From contig NZ_BANR01000003.1 in the NCBI RefSeq assembly GCF_000332975.1, positions 372,001 to 436,000 on the forward strand: DNA of 64,000 nt, written 5' to 3'. This DNA comes from Gordonia aichiensis NBRC 108223. Its GTDB lineage: Bacteria > Actinomycetota > Actinomycetes > Mycobacteriales > Mycobacteriaceae. Under the pieces are notes generated by a model, which did no database searches, had not been told where the DNA came from, and saw only the letters and a program-made list of their open reading frames with translations. The position numbers and the translations under genes are program-made. Positions 30,342 through 39,160 of this stretch are shown here, one piece after another. How positions within the stretch are numbered: position 1 is the first letter of the stretch; each line of letters starts with the position of its first letter.

Positions 30342-30420
30342 CCGCCCCTGTCGGCAACGGCATCGACAACATCCGCCAGTGAAATGAGAACGACCAACAG
30401 TGGGGAACAGGAGTGAAGGT

Positions 30421-31734
30421 ATGACCGAGTTGTCTCGCCGCGGCTTTCTCGCGGCAGGAGTCACATTGGCTGCAGGTCTCGCCGTATCGGCGTGCGCCGG
30501 ATCGGGCGGTTCCGACGGGTCAGACGGGGGCGATGCGAACAGTCTGACCTTCTGGTCCAACCATCCGGGCAAGTCGGCAGACGTTGAGCGCGAGTTGATC
30601 TCGCGCTTCGAGAAGGCCAACCCGGATATCAAGGTCCAGTTGGTCGACGCCGGAAAGAACTACGAGGAGGCCGCGCAGAAGTTCAACGCGGCGCTGTCGG
30701 GCGGCTCGTTGCCCGACATCATGATCTTGTCCGACGTCTGGTGGTTCAACTTCGCACTGATCGGAGCGATCGCGCCGCTGGACGACCTGTTCGGCAAGGC
30801 AGGCGTGAACACCTCCGACTACGTGGATTCGCTTGTGGGCGACTACAAGTGGAACAACAAGACGTGGGCGCTTCCGTATGCGAGGTCGACGCCGCTGTTC
30901 TACTACAACGCCGACGTCTGGAAGCAGGCCGGCCTGCCTGCGCGCGGGCCGGAGAGTTGGCAGGAGTTCGACGACTGGGGCCCGCGCATCCAGAGCGTGA
31001 TCGGTGGTGGCAAGCAGGCGCACGGCTGGGGGAACGCTGTCGATTACCTCGGCTGGACGTTCCAGGGGCCCACCTGGACATTCGGTGGCGCCTACTCCGA
31101 CGAGTGGGATCTGAAGTTCACCGATCCCGCGACAGTCGAGGCCGCCGACTATCTGAGCCGGTCCATCAACACGAAGCGCTACGCGAAGATCTCCAACGAC
31201 ATCGCAGGCGATTTCAGCGCCGGGATCATCGCGTCGACCATCGCGTCGACCGGCGACCTGTCGGGAATCACGAAGAACGCGAAGTTCGGTTTCGGCACGG
31301 CGTTCCTGCCTGCGCCGAATGGCACGGTCGGCTGCCCGACGGGCGGCGCAGGGCTGGCGATTCCCGCGCGGATCTCCGAGGCCCGCAAGGTCAATGCACT
31401 GAAGTTCATCAACTTCATCACCGACACCGCCAACACCGCGTACTTCTCCCAGAACGTCGGCTACATGCCGGTGCGTAAGTCGGCGCTGAGTGATCCGTCG
31501 ATGTCGGCCTTCCTCGACAAGAACCCGAACTTCACCACCGCGATCAACCAGTTGTCGCACACCAAACCGCAGAACTACGCGCGCGTGTTCGTGCCCGGCG
31601 GCGACAAGATCATCGGTACCGGTTACGAGAAGATCGGTCTGCAGAACGCAGACGTCAACTCCACGATGGCCGACATGGACAAGCAGATCCAGCAGATCTA
31701 TGACACACAGATCAAGCCGAAGCTGCCGAAATGA
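30421..31734 (+). CDS. ugpB: ABC transporter substrate-binding lipoprotein, UgpB type
   Basis: The 437-residue solute-binding protein captures the substrate outside the membrane. The signal region has a twin-arginine-like SRRGFLAAG and a lipobox (LAVSAC), so export by Tat and lipid anchoring are both plausible. The mature part shows LTFWSNHPGK and SGGSLPDIMILSDVWWF typical of cluster D binding proteins. I chose the ATG at 30421 with AGGAGTGAAGG upstream rather than a GTG at 30400. The substrate is inferred from operon order. Confidence 0.86.
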   Translation: MTELSRRGFLAAGVTLAAGLAVSACAGSGGSDGSDGGDANSLTFWSNHPGKSADVERELISRFEKANPDIKVQLVDAGKNYEEAAQKFNAALSGGSLPDIMILSDVWWFNFALIGAIAPLDDLFGKAGVNTSDYVDSLVGDYKWNNKTWALPYARSTPLFYYNADVWKQAGLPARGPESWQEFDDWGPRIQSVIGGGKQAHGWGNAVDYLGWTFQGPTWTFGGAYSDEWDLKFTDPATVEAADYLSRSINTKRYAKISNDIAGDFSAGIIASTIASTGDLSGITKNAKFGFGTAFLPAPNGTVGCPTGGAGLAIPARISEARKVNALKFINFITDTANTAYFSQNVGYMPVRKSALSDPSMSAFLDKNPNFTTAINQLSHTKPQNYARVFVPGGDKIIGTGYEKIGLQNADVNSTMADMDKQIQQIYDTQIKPKLPK

Positions 31735-31774
31735 TGAGTGACACAAAAGGATCGGCACGGAGCGGAGCGTTGCG

Positions 31775-32842
31775 GTGGCAGCAGTGACCTTCGACGGCGC
31801 CACACGTCGGTTCAGTGCCGACGCGTCGCCCGCGGTCGATCACCTCGATCTCGACATCGCCGACGGCGAGTTCATGGTGCTCGTTGGGCCGTCGGGGTGC
31901 GGCAAGTCGACGACGCTGCGCATGCTGGCGGGACTCGAATCGGTGGAGTCGGGGTCGATCAGCATCGACGGGCGCGACGTTGTCGGCCTCGAGCCGAAAT
32001 CCCGTGACGTGGCGATGGTTTTCCAGAACTACGCCCTCTACCCGAACATGACGGTTGCTCAAAACATGGGCTTCGCGCTTCGCAATGCGGGGATGAGCAA
32101 GTCCGACACCGCGCTGCGGGTCGCCGAGGTCGCGGCGATGCTCGAACTCGACGAGCTTCTCGACCGCAAGCCGTCAAAACTGTCCGGCGGTCAACGCCAA
32201 CGGGTGGCGATGGGGCGTGCGATAGTGCGCAGGCCCAAGGTGTTCTGCATGGATGAGCCGTTGTCGAACCTCGATGCCAAGCTGCGGGTGAGTACTCGTG
32301 CCCAGATCGGTGCACTGCAACGCGATCTCGGTACGACGACGCTCTACGTCACGCACGATCAGGTCGAGGCGATGACAATGGGCGACCGGGTTGCCGTGAT
32401 GCGCAGCGGCATCCTCCAACAGGTGGGGAGTCCGCGAGAGATCTATGCGCACCCGGCGAACATCTTCGTGGCCGGATTCATGGGATCGCCGCAGATGTGC
32501 CTGATCGACGTCGATATCGACGCCGGCCGTGCACATCTCGGCGACGCCGAGATCGCTGTTCCGCGATCGGCCCCGCCCCGGGTCGTCGTCGGGTTGCGTG
32601 CCGAGTCGTGGCAGATCACCGGCCCCGGAACGCTCGGAGCGCTGACAGCCCGGATCGAACTCGTCGAAGAGCTCGGCTCCGAGCAGTTCGTGTACTGCTG
32701 CGCCGACGTCGCGGTCCGCGACGGCCGGATAGTCGTACGGGCAGATCACCGCAATGAGTTCAGGGTCGGGGACTCCATCGGCCTGATCCCGGATCCAGAC
32801 GAGTTGCACTGGTTCGACGCCGACTCGGGGAATCGTCTCTGA
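31775..32842 (+). CDS. ugpC: ABC transporter ATP-binding protein, UgpC type
   Basis: The 355-residue ATPase drives the Ugp importer. Visible are Walker A GPSGCGKST, Q-loop VFQNYALYPNMTV, signature LSGGQRQR, Walker B FCMDEPLSNLDA and the switch histidine in TLYVTHDQVEAMT. The C-terminal 110 residues form the MalK-like regulatory OB folds. The start is GTG after a GGAGCGG. Its last 83 bases overlap the convergent MFS gene. Confidence 0.9.
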   Translation: MAAVTFDGATRRFSADASPAVDHLDLDIADGEFMVLVGPSGCGKSTTLRMLAGLESVESGSISIDGRDVVGLEPKSRDVAMVFQNYALYPNMTVAQNMGFALRNAGMSKSDTALRVAEVAAMLELDELLDRKPSKLSGGQRQRVAMGRAIVRRPKVFCMDEPLSNLDAKLRVSTRAQIGALQRDLGTTTLYVTHDQVEAMTMGDRVAVMRSGILQQVGSPREIYAHPANIFVAGFMGSPQMCLIDVDIDAGRAHLGDAEIAVPRSAPPRVVVGLRAESWQITGPGTLGALTARIELVEELGSEQFVYCCADVAVRDGRIVVRADHRNEFRVGDSIGLIPDPDELHWFDADSGNRL

Positions 32843-34244
32843 GCCGCGGTCGGCGACGAGGTCGGGATACCCCGGCGGCGAGCGCGCCGAGACCGAGTGG
32901 CAACAGGGACCACAGTGCCGCGATCACGTAGCCGTGGTGTTCCGGCAGGAGGGCGTCCGCTGGGGTGGAGGTAGCCAGAATCAACCCGGCGAGAGCGCTT
33001 CCGATCGCGAACCCGACGCTGCGGACGATCTGATTGATCGTCAGCACGCTGGCGGTCTCGGTCTCGGGGACACCTGCGAGGACGAGCGCGGGCATGGCCG
33101 CGGAGATCCCTCCGACTCCGTAGCCGAGCAGCGCCATGGCGATCAGCACAAGGGCCAGAGAGTGGTTGCCGCTGGCGAAGACCAGTGCGGCGAGCATCGC
33201 TATCAGGCTCGAGATGAGGTATGCCCACCGAACCGTGAGGTGCGTGATGAGGGTGGGAGAAGCCTTGCCTGCGACGAAACCGAGTACGGAGAACGGGATG
33301 AGTGCCGCGCCCGCGGCGACTCCGGGGAGCGCGAATCCGTATGCGGCGTCGTCGGGCGTCTGTAGGTAGCGGGTGAGCACGCTGAACAACAGATAGAGGC
33401 CGATGCCGGCCACCGCCATGGCCGCGTTGGCGCGAAACACCGTTGGTCGGCTCAGCAGCCGGACGTCGACCAATGGAGTTGCACTACGCAGTTCGACACA
33501 CACCCAGCAGCCGAATGCGGCGATGGTCACGATCGGCACGGTCAGAGAGGTCCACAGGGAGTGCCAGACTGCGGGTTCGGCGACGATGAGCAGCAGTCCG
33601 AGTGTCGCCACCGCGAGGAGCAGCCCTCCGGGCCAGTCGATGCGGGGGCGGGGGCCGGGTGGCTCGGCGGGAAGCATGACCCACGCGACGAGCAGGGCTG
33701 CGAGCGACAATGCGAGTCCGCAGCCGTAGGCTGCGCGCAGTCCGGCGACCTGGTCGAGAAGGCCCACCAGCGGGTAGCCGACTCCGATGCCGACGGTCGA
33801 GGCCACCGACAGCGCGGCGATCGTCGACGCCGCACGACGTTCGGCGAGGTGGCTACGCGCCACGCTCATCAGCAGCGGAACACCGCCGAGGCCGACTCCT
33901 TGAAGGACGCGGCCGATGAGCAGGACCGGAAACGACGATGCGATCGTCGTGAGGACGCCGCCCACCACGACGATCACCATGCAGGTGAGGATCACTCGTC
34001 GACGCCACGGCCCACCGCCGAGGCGACCGAGCACCGGGCCCGCTACGGCACCCGCGAAGAGTGTGACGGTGAGCGTCCACTGCGCGGCGTCGAGTGATAC
34101 GTGAAGTCCGCTCGCGACCGGGGTGATCAGCGGTGCGCCCAGGCTGCCGACGACGGCGACGACCAAGCCGACCCCCACCAGTGCCGCGCTCAGTGCGGTG
34201 GCACGTCGTCCGGTCAGGCGTGAACCGGTTGCAACGGCTCTCAT
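32760..34244 (-). CDS. MFS drug/metabolite exporter
   Basis: The 494-residue protein has 14 or so hydrophobic segments, which fits the DHA2 group of proton-driven exporters. A motif A-like GRLGGGPWRRR and the motif C-like GVGYPLVG are visible. Its ATG overlaps the tetR stop by four bases, so regulator and pump form one operon. The last part is an Arg/Ser-rich tail, and 83 bases overlap the end of ugpC. The exported compound is unknown. Confidence 0.88.
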   Translation of the reverse strand: MRAVATGSRLTGRRATALSAALVGVGLVVAVVGSLGAPLITPVASGLHVSLDAAQWTLTVTLFAGAVAGPVLGRLGGGPWRRRVILTCMVIVVVGGVLTTIASSFPVLLIGRVLQGVGLGGVPLLMSVARSHLAERRAASTIAALSVASTVGIGVGYPLVGLLDQVAGLRAAYGCGLALSLAALLVAWVMLPAEPPGPRPRIDWPGGLLLAVATLGLLLIVAEPAVWHSLWTSLTVPIVTIAAFGCWVCVELRSATPLVDVRLLSRPTVFRANAAMAVAGIGLYLLFSVLTRYLQTPDDAAYGFALPGVAAGAALIPFSVLGFVAGKASPTLITHLTVRWAYLISSLIAMLAALVFASGNHSLALVLIAMALLGYGVGGISAAMPALVLAGVPETETASVLTINQIVRSVGFAIGSALAGLILATSTPADALLPEHHGYVIAALWSLLPLGLGALAAGVSRPRRRPRLRDDSPSRRRTSATRLDPGSGRWSPRP

Positions 34245-34813
34245 CGGTTGGTCTCTGTGGTGATGTGTTCGAACAGACCGGGGTTGATCAGCGTCTGTAC
34301 GCCGTCGGCCCAGGGCTCGTCGAGCGCAGCGACGTCGAGCGCGGCACCCGCGTTGAGCAGCATGCCGAAGGCGAGAAATGATTTGATCGTGACCGGGTCG
34401 AGTCCCGTGGCGTCGGCGACCGAGTCCCACATGCGGGCGAACCGCGCACGGACCGCATCGCGTACCTCGATGTCGCCGGAGGCGGCGAAACCCTGCAGTT
34501 GGAGCAGGAGATTCGTTGTGTCGGTGAGAAGTTCGTAGTACTGACGTCCCATTCGGGCGAGCGCGTCGAGCCCGGTCTCCCCGGCCGCGGCGTCGAGCAT
34601 CGCATCGGTGACGCGATCGAACGACGTCTCGACCAGTTCGAGGAACAGAGCCTTCTTGGTCCCGAACATCCGGAAGATGTAGGGCGCAGTGATGCCCGCG
34701 TTGCGCGCGATGATGTCGGTAGAGGCGCCGTGCAAGCCGTGTGCGGCGAACTCTTCCGCGGCGACCGAGAGTACTTGCGCGCGTCGGTCGGCCGCTGTCA
34801 TACGTGAGGCCAT
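34241..34813 (-). CDS. TetR-family repressor of the adjacent exporter
   Basis: The 190-residue regulator has a TetR helix-turn-helix in the first 60 residues (RRAQVLSVAAEEFAAHGLHGAST...AGITAPYIFRMFGTKKALF) and an all-helical ligand domain. It is co-transcribed with the MFS gene. A palindrome just upstream is the probable operator, so it should repress its own operon until a ligand binds. Confidence 0.92.
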   Translation of the reverse strand: MASRMTAADRRAQVLSVAAEEFAAHGLHGASTDIIARNAGITAPYIFRMFGTKKALFLELVETSFDRVTDAMLDAAAGETGLDALARMGRQYYELLTDTTNLLLQLQGFAASGDIEVRDAVRARFARMWDSVADATGLDPVTIKSFLAFGMLLNAGAALDVAALDEPWADGVQTLINPGLFEHITTETNR

Positions 34814-34826
34814 ACCCGAAGGTTAC

Positions 34827-34839
34827 TAGTTACTAACTA
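34827..34839. promoter_or_regulatory. Probable TetR operator
   Basis: TAGTTA-C-TAACTA is a perfect 13-bp palindrome in an AT-rich patch unlike its surroundings, 14 bases upstream of the tetR start. GTTACTA is also directly repeated there (34823-34836). The position over the promoter fits autorepression. Confidence 0.6.
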
Positions 34840-34886
34840 CTTACTTCAATGGTCATGCAGTCTCGACTTCACGTCGCGGGAGAGCG

Positions 34887-36056
34887 TCAGTCGGCCGTGG
34901 CGAGACTCGACACGAGCCGATCGATCGGTACCAGGCCGGTGTACCGCCCGGTCTCGTCCCAGCACACGAGCGGGTCGAAGCGCGTCGATGGCGGGCGGGT
35001 CATGGCACGGCGCAATACTTCTCGGCGATCCGCCGACCGGTGCACCCGCATCGCCGGGTGACGCGCCACGCCATGATCGCCGTGTCGGATGGCGAGGTGC
35101 GTCGGGCTCGCGCGGGCGTCGAGCAATACGATCGCCGCGAGCTCGGGGTCGCTTCCGAACTCGACGCTCAGCGCCGAGTCGGACGCGCCGACCGGAGCTG
35201 TCCGCCCGGCCTCGACGAATCGCTCAACCGTGTCAGCGGAGGTCGGTACCTCGGCTGTCCGGCAACTGACCTCGGGGTCGATCCCACCCATCGATTCGGT
35301 GGGACGTCCGAGAAGGTATCCCTGGCCGAGAGGCACGCCGAGCTGTTGAAGACGCTGGAGGTCTCGCGGCGACTCGATGCCCTCGGCGATCAGCCAGGCG
35401 TCGATACGACTGCAGAACTCGCCGAACATCTCGACGAGCGCCGCTTTGGCGGCGTCCCGGTGAAGATCGGTCACGAGCGACCCGTCGAGTTTCACGAAAT
35501 CGGGGTGGAGAGTGAGTATGTGATGCAGGCTCGCATAGCCTGCGCCCGCGTCGTCGACAGCGACGAAGCCGCCGAGTTCTCGAACGTGCGCAACCGTCGC
35601 GGCGACCCTGTCGTAGTCGGCGACGACGGCATGCTCGGTGAGTTCGAACACCATGCGCGTCAGGGAGCCGCACTCAAGCAGCGAACGCACACGGTCGGAG
35701 AGCAAGGCATCGGGCGAGACGTTCACCGAGAGAAAACAGTGTCGCGGCAGAACTGCGCGCGACGACAGGGCTTTTTCGACCACCAGTGCGCTCAGGTCGG
35801 CCTCGCGTCCGATGCGGGCCGCCGCAGCGAACCAGCGATCCGGTCCTACGCTCGGCTGATCGGTGAAGCGACTCAGCATTTCATAGCCGACGACACGCAC
35901 CACGGGAAGGTGTGCGATCGGCTGGAACACCGCTCCGGGCGCGGTGGCCGAGTCGATCAGCGCGTCGACCGCACGCTCAAGCTCGTCGTCGCTGAAGTCG
36001 TCGTCCGCGCGATCCGAGTCCGCGCGATCCGAGTCGGTGCGCCCGCCCTCACTCAC
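34887..36056 (-). CDS. EAL-domain c-di-GMP phosphodiesterase with C-terminal CBS-like part
   Basis: The protein probably hydrolyses cyclic di-GMP to pGpG in the cytoplasm. Of the EAL active-site set I see Glu59 (YEML, an EML variant), Asn112 (NVSP), Glu138 (FELTE), Asp168-Asp169 (VDDAGAGY), Lys in VKLDGS, Glu in AEGIE and Gln in GQGYLLGRP, so it should be active. After residue 270 a CBS-like segment (DPLVCWDETGRYTGLVPIDRLV) may sense nucleotides. It starts at GTG, eight bases inside the end of the DUF1059 gene, and is the last gene of the fdhD operon. No GGDEF domain is present. Confidence 0.87.
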   Translation of the reverse strand: MSEGGRTDSDRADSDRADDDFSDDELERAVDALIDSATAPGAVFQPIAHLPVVRVVGYEMLSRFTDQPSVGPDRWFAAAARIGREADLSALVVEKALSSRAVLPRHCFLSVNVSPDALLSDRVRSLLECGSLTRMVFELTEHAVVADYDRVAATVAHVRELGGFVAVDDAGAGYASLHHILTLHPDFVKLDGSLVTDLHRDAAKAALVEMFGEFCSRIDAWLIAEGIESPRDLQRLQQLGVPLGQGYLLGRPTESMGGIDPEVSCRTAEVPTSADTVERFVEAGRTAPVGASDSALSVEFGSDPELAAIVLLDARASPTHLAIRHGDHGVARHPAMRVHRSADRREVLRRAMTRPPSTRFDPLVCWDETGRYTGLVPIDRLVSSLATAD

Positions 36057-36231
36057 CCGAACGGTCGGTGATCAGTTCGCGGACCCGTGCGACAGTCTCA
36101 GGCGGAACCGGACTCACTCCATGCTCGGAGGCGGCGTGCGCCGTGACCTGGTCGAGCAACTCTGACTCTGACGCGGCGAGAAATCTCGCATCGCAGTCGG
36201 GAATGACCGCACCGCACCAGAACTCCTTCAT
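36049..36231 (-). CDS. Small DUF1059 protein
   Basis: The 60-residue protein has the DUF1059 pattern: MKEFWCGAVIPDC at the start, a central LDQVTAHAASEHG and a terminal helix. The two cysteines and paired histidines could hold a metal. Function is unknown in the family. It overlaps fdhD upstream by four bases and the EAL gene downstream by eight, so all three are translated together. Confidence 0.75.
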   Translation of the reverse strand: MKEFWCGAVIPDCDARFLAASESELLDQVTAHAASEHGVSPVPPETVARVRELITDRSGE

Positions 36232-37124
36232 CGCGCTCCTCTCGACTGTTCTTCAGTGTACGTGCGTACTCCTGAATTCGACTGCACGTCGTCGTCGGGG
36301 ACGACACGGTCGGCGCGACTGTAGAGGACCATCGACTCGCCGCGGACGAAGCCCGCGAGGGTCAGTCCGTGGTCGGCGGCGAGTTCGGCGGCAAGCGACG
36401 ACGGAGCAGAGACCGCGGAGAGCATCGGGATACCCGCCATGACGGCCTTCTGGACGAGTTCGAAGCTGGCCCGCCCGGACACCTGCAGGATATGGCCCCG
36501 GAGCGGGAGCAGATCGCGGGCAAGCGCCCACCCCACGACCTTGTCGACGGCATTGTGGCGACCGACGTCCTCGCGCACGACGCGCAACTCGCCGGTCCGG
36601 CCGTCGAACAATGCGGCAGCGTGTAGTCCGCCGGTCGTGGCAAAGATCTTCTGGTGTTCGCGCAGGCGGGCGGGGAGATCGAGCAGTGCATCGACGTCGA
36701 CGGTCAGTGGGTCGTCGGAAACGGTGAAACGCGAACGCGTCGTGACCGATTCGATGCTGTCCTTGCCGCAGACACCGCACGCACTCGAGATGGTGAAGTC
36801 ACGTGGGGACGTCCGTGTGGGTTCTGCGACGTGTGGCGCGAGCGCGAGGTCGAGAACGTTGTAGGTGTTGCGGCCGTCGGCGTCGGTTCCCGCGCAATAG
36901 CGCGCAGTGCTCAGATCTTCTGCACGCCCCAGTACGCCCTCGGAGACCAGGAAACCGGTGGCGAGCTCGACGTCGTGGCCCGGAGTGCGCATCGTGACCG
37001 CGAGCCGTGCGCCGTTGACGCGCATCTCCAGCGGTTCCTCGACGGCCAGCACGTCGACGCGTGGTGCCACCTGCGCACCGCGACGGACCCGGATGACCCG
37101 CCGTCGAGCGGTGATACGTCCCAT
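36228..37124 (-). CDS. fdhD: Formate dehydrogenase accessory sulfurtransferase
   Basis: FdhD moves sulfur from a cysteine desulfurase to the molybdenum cofactor of formate dehydrogenase. The 298-residue protein contains the catalytic loop CGVCGK, the GGLHAAALFD and REDVGRHNAVDKVVG motifs and the cofactor-binding end. It begins the operon with DUF1059 and EAL genes. No formate dehydrogenase gene lies in the window, so its client is elsewhere. Confidence 0.96.
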   Translation of the reverse strand: MGRITARRRVIRVRRGAQVAPRVDVLAVEEPLEMRVNGARLAVTMRTPGHDVELATGFLVSEGVLGRAEDLSTARYCAGTDADGRNTYNVLDLALAPHVAEPTRTSPRDFTISSACGVCGKDSIESVTTRSRFTVSDDPLTVDVDALLDLPARLREHQKIFATTGGLHAAALFDGRTGELRVVREDVGRHNAVDKVVGWALARDLLPLRGHILQVSGRASFELVQKAVMAGIPMLSAVSAPSSLAAELAADHGLTLAGFVRGESMVLYSRADRVVPDDDVQSNSGVRTYTEEQSRGAR

Positions 37125-37150
37125 GGAACCACGCTAACCCGCGCGCACGA

Positions 37151-37600
37151 TCAGACGTCGAGTACGAGCGTCACCGGGCCGTCGTTGACCAGGGAGACCT
37201 CCATGTGCGCACCGAATCTGCCGGTGGCGACCCTCGCTCCGGCGCCGCGTAGTTCTGCGACCACGGCGTCGACCAGCGGCTCGGCGAGGTGGCCGGGGGC
37301 CGCGGCATTCCACGAGGGGCGTCGCCCCTTGGCGGTGTTGGCGTAGAGGGTGAACTGGCTGATCACGAGGATCGGCGCGTCGAGGTCGGCGGCGGAGTGC
37401 TCGCGACCGTCGGGGCCGTCGAGAATGCGCAGACGCCAGATCTTGTCGGCGAGCTTCGCCGCGTTGGCCGGAGTGTCGTCATGGGTGATCCCGACGAGCG
37501 CGACGAGACCGAAGCCGCCGGGTGCGATGTCGAGTTCGCCGACCGTCTCGCCGTCGACCGTCACCTCTGCCCGAGTTGCTCGCTGGATCACCGCACGCAT
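37151..37600 (-). CDS. dtd: D-aminoacyl-tRNA deacylase
   Basis: Dtd clears D-amino acids wrongly attached to tRNA. The 149-residue enzyme starts [17 protein letters not shown] and has the active-site motifs [17 protein letters not shown] and NDGPVT (the Gly-Pro that rejects L-amino acids). The ATG at 37600 is set by the conserved start, although the frame is open further upstream. It lies 26 bases before fdhD's start region on the same strand. Confidence 0.96.
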   Translation of the reverse strand: MRAVIQRATRAEVTVDGETVGELDIAPGGFGLVALVGITHDDTPANAAKLADKIWRLRILDGPDGREHSAADLDAPILVISQFTLYANTAKGRRPSWNAAAPGHLAEPLVDAVVAELRGAGARVATGRFGAHMEVSLVNDGPVTLVLDV

Positions 37601-37712
37601 GCCGACAAGCATCACAGACAACAACGAGGTTCTCCCGGTTGCGGGTGCGGATCGATGCGCAAGGTGAAGATCTGGTGACGAACTCGATGCGACGGAATAC
37701 CCGTGCGCGTGG

Positions 37713-38588
37713 ATGAGGTTCGCTGTGAACATGACCGCTTCCTCTGCAGCACTCCAGTCGAAGGCCGAACACATCGCACGATTCGGGACGTACGGCGCGT
37801 GGGGGTGGTTCAAACAGTTCTCGCCCGACGAGGCCCGCGCGATCGAGGAACTCGGCTACGGGACGATCTGGCTGGGCGGATCACCCAAGAACCTGCATCC
37901 CATCCGGACGATTCTCGAGGCGACTGAGCACATCACGGTCGCCACCGGCATCGTGAACATCTGGAACTCGGTGCCGTATGTGATCGCAGGTGAATTCCAC
38001 GCACTCGAGCGTGACTTTCCCGGACGTTTCTACCTCGGTATCGGCGCGGGACATCCCGAGGCGACGTCGGAGTACACGACACCGTTCAAGGCGGTGGGGC
38101 GCTACCTCGATGCTCTCGACGGAAAGCAGGTTCCGCCGAACCGCCGTCTGCTCGCCGCGCTCGGACCGCGCATGCTGCGCATGTCGGCCGAGCGGTCACT
38201 CGGTGCGCACCCCTATCTGACGACGCCGGAGCACACCGCACAGGCCAGGGAGATTCTGGGACCCGACGCCCTGCTCGCGCCCGAGCACAAAGTGGTGCTC
38301 ACCGAGGACGCCGACGAGGCGCGTGCCGTCGGGCGCCCGCCCGTCGACCAGCCCTATCTGCATCTGCGCAACTACACCAACAATCTCAAGCGACTCGGCT
38401 ACACCGACGAGGACATCGCCGACGGAGGCAGCGACGCGCTGATCGACGCACTTGTCGCGCACGGGACGGCCGCCCAGGTGAAGGCGCGGCTCGACGAGCA
38501 TCTCGCCGCCGGCGCCAATCACGTTGCGGTGCAGGTACTGGGGTCGCAGACGCCAGTCGAGCAGCTCGCGGCGATCATCTCTGCGTGA
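37713..38588 (+). CDS. F420-type luciferase-like oxidoreductase
   Basis: The 291-residue TIM-barrel protein belongs to the luciferase-like monooxygenase superfamily. [33 protein letters not shown] sequence, ATGIVNIWN and [13 protein letters not shown] match the actinobacterial subgroup that likely uses coenzyme F420. The substrate is unknown. The ATG at 37713 lacks a good ribosome binding site, and the ATG at 37731 with GAGG upstream is an equal choice. Confidence 0.85.
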   Translation: MRFAVNMTASSAALQSKAEHIARFGTYGAWGWFKQFSPDEARAIEELGYGTIWLGGSPKNLHPIRTILEATEHITVATGIVNIWNSVPYVIAGEFHALERDFPGRFYLGIGAGHPEATSEYTTPFKAVGRYLDALDGKQVPPNRRLLAALGPRMLRMSAERSLGAHPYLTTPEHTAQAREILGPDALLAPEHKVVLTEDADEARAVGRPPVDQPYLHLRNYTNNLKRLGYTDEDIADGGSDALIDALVAHGTAAQVKARLDEHLAAGANHVAVQVLGSQTPVEQLAAIISA

Positions 38589-38643
38589 CAGCGGGGGAGA
38601 TTGTCCAGTCCCTCTGCCGCGCCGGCTCCTATCGCTGAGGTCC

Positions 38644-39045
38644 CTATCGCACTGGTTCCTTCATCACCATCGAGATGAGCCAGCTGACGATCGAGATCAC
38701 CAGTGCGCCGAGGATCGCGGCCCAGAAGAAGCTGTCGACCTGAAGCCCCCAATGAGTCGTGTTGTGGGTGATCCATGAGGTGATCTCGAGCATGAACGCG
38801 TTGATCACGATGTGGATCAGCCCGAGGGTGAGGATGTAGAGCGGGATCGAGAAGAGCTGCACGGTCGGCTTGATGAACGCGTTCACCACACCGAAGATCA
38901 GGGCGACGAGAACGACGATCCCGAACTTCTCCCAGCCCGACGCGGCGTCGGGGAACTGGAAACTCAGGCCGGGCACGATCAGGGTCGCGATCCAGAGCGC
39001 GACACCCGAGAGCGCCGACTGGAGCAGAAATGCACGCATGTCCAA
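38644..39045 (-). CDS. Small four-helix membrane protein, holin-4/YvlD type
   Basis: The 133-residue protein has four hydrophobic segments and the central FGVVNAFIKPTVQLFSIPLYILTLGL typical of the family called phage holin superfamily IV. Most members are ordinary chromosomal genes, some linked to envelope stress. Nothing around it suggests a prophage. It is convergent with the oxidoreductase gene. Confidence 0.82.
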   Translation of the reverse strand: MDMRAFLLQSALSGVALWIATLIVPGLSFQFPDAASGWEKFGIVVLVALIFGVVNAFIKPTVQLFSIPLYILTLGLIHIVINAFMLEITSWITHNTTHWGLQVDSFFWAAILGALVISIVSWLISMVMKEPVR

Positions 39046-39160
39046 GATCTTGCCAAATCCGCTCGCTCACGCGTGATTATCGGTGTCATCACCTCAGCCG
39101 ATCTGCTCGCGCCGGGCTCTGACCAGGGTGCGGATGGCGTCGTGGGACGGTGCGTCGTGT

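Noticed and set aside
38644..39045. Phage holin label suggesting a prophage.
   Set aside because: No integrase, lysin, capsid or attachment sites occur nearby, and the family is mostly chromosomal membrane proteins.
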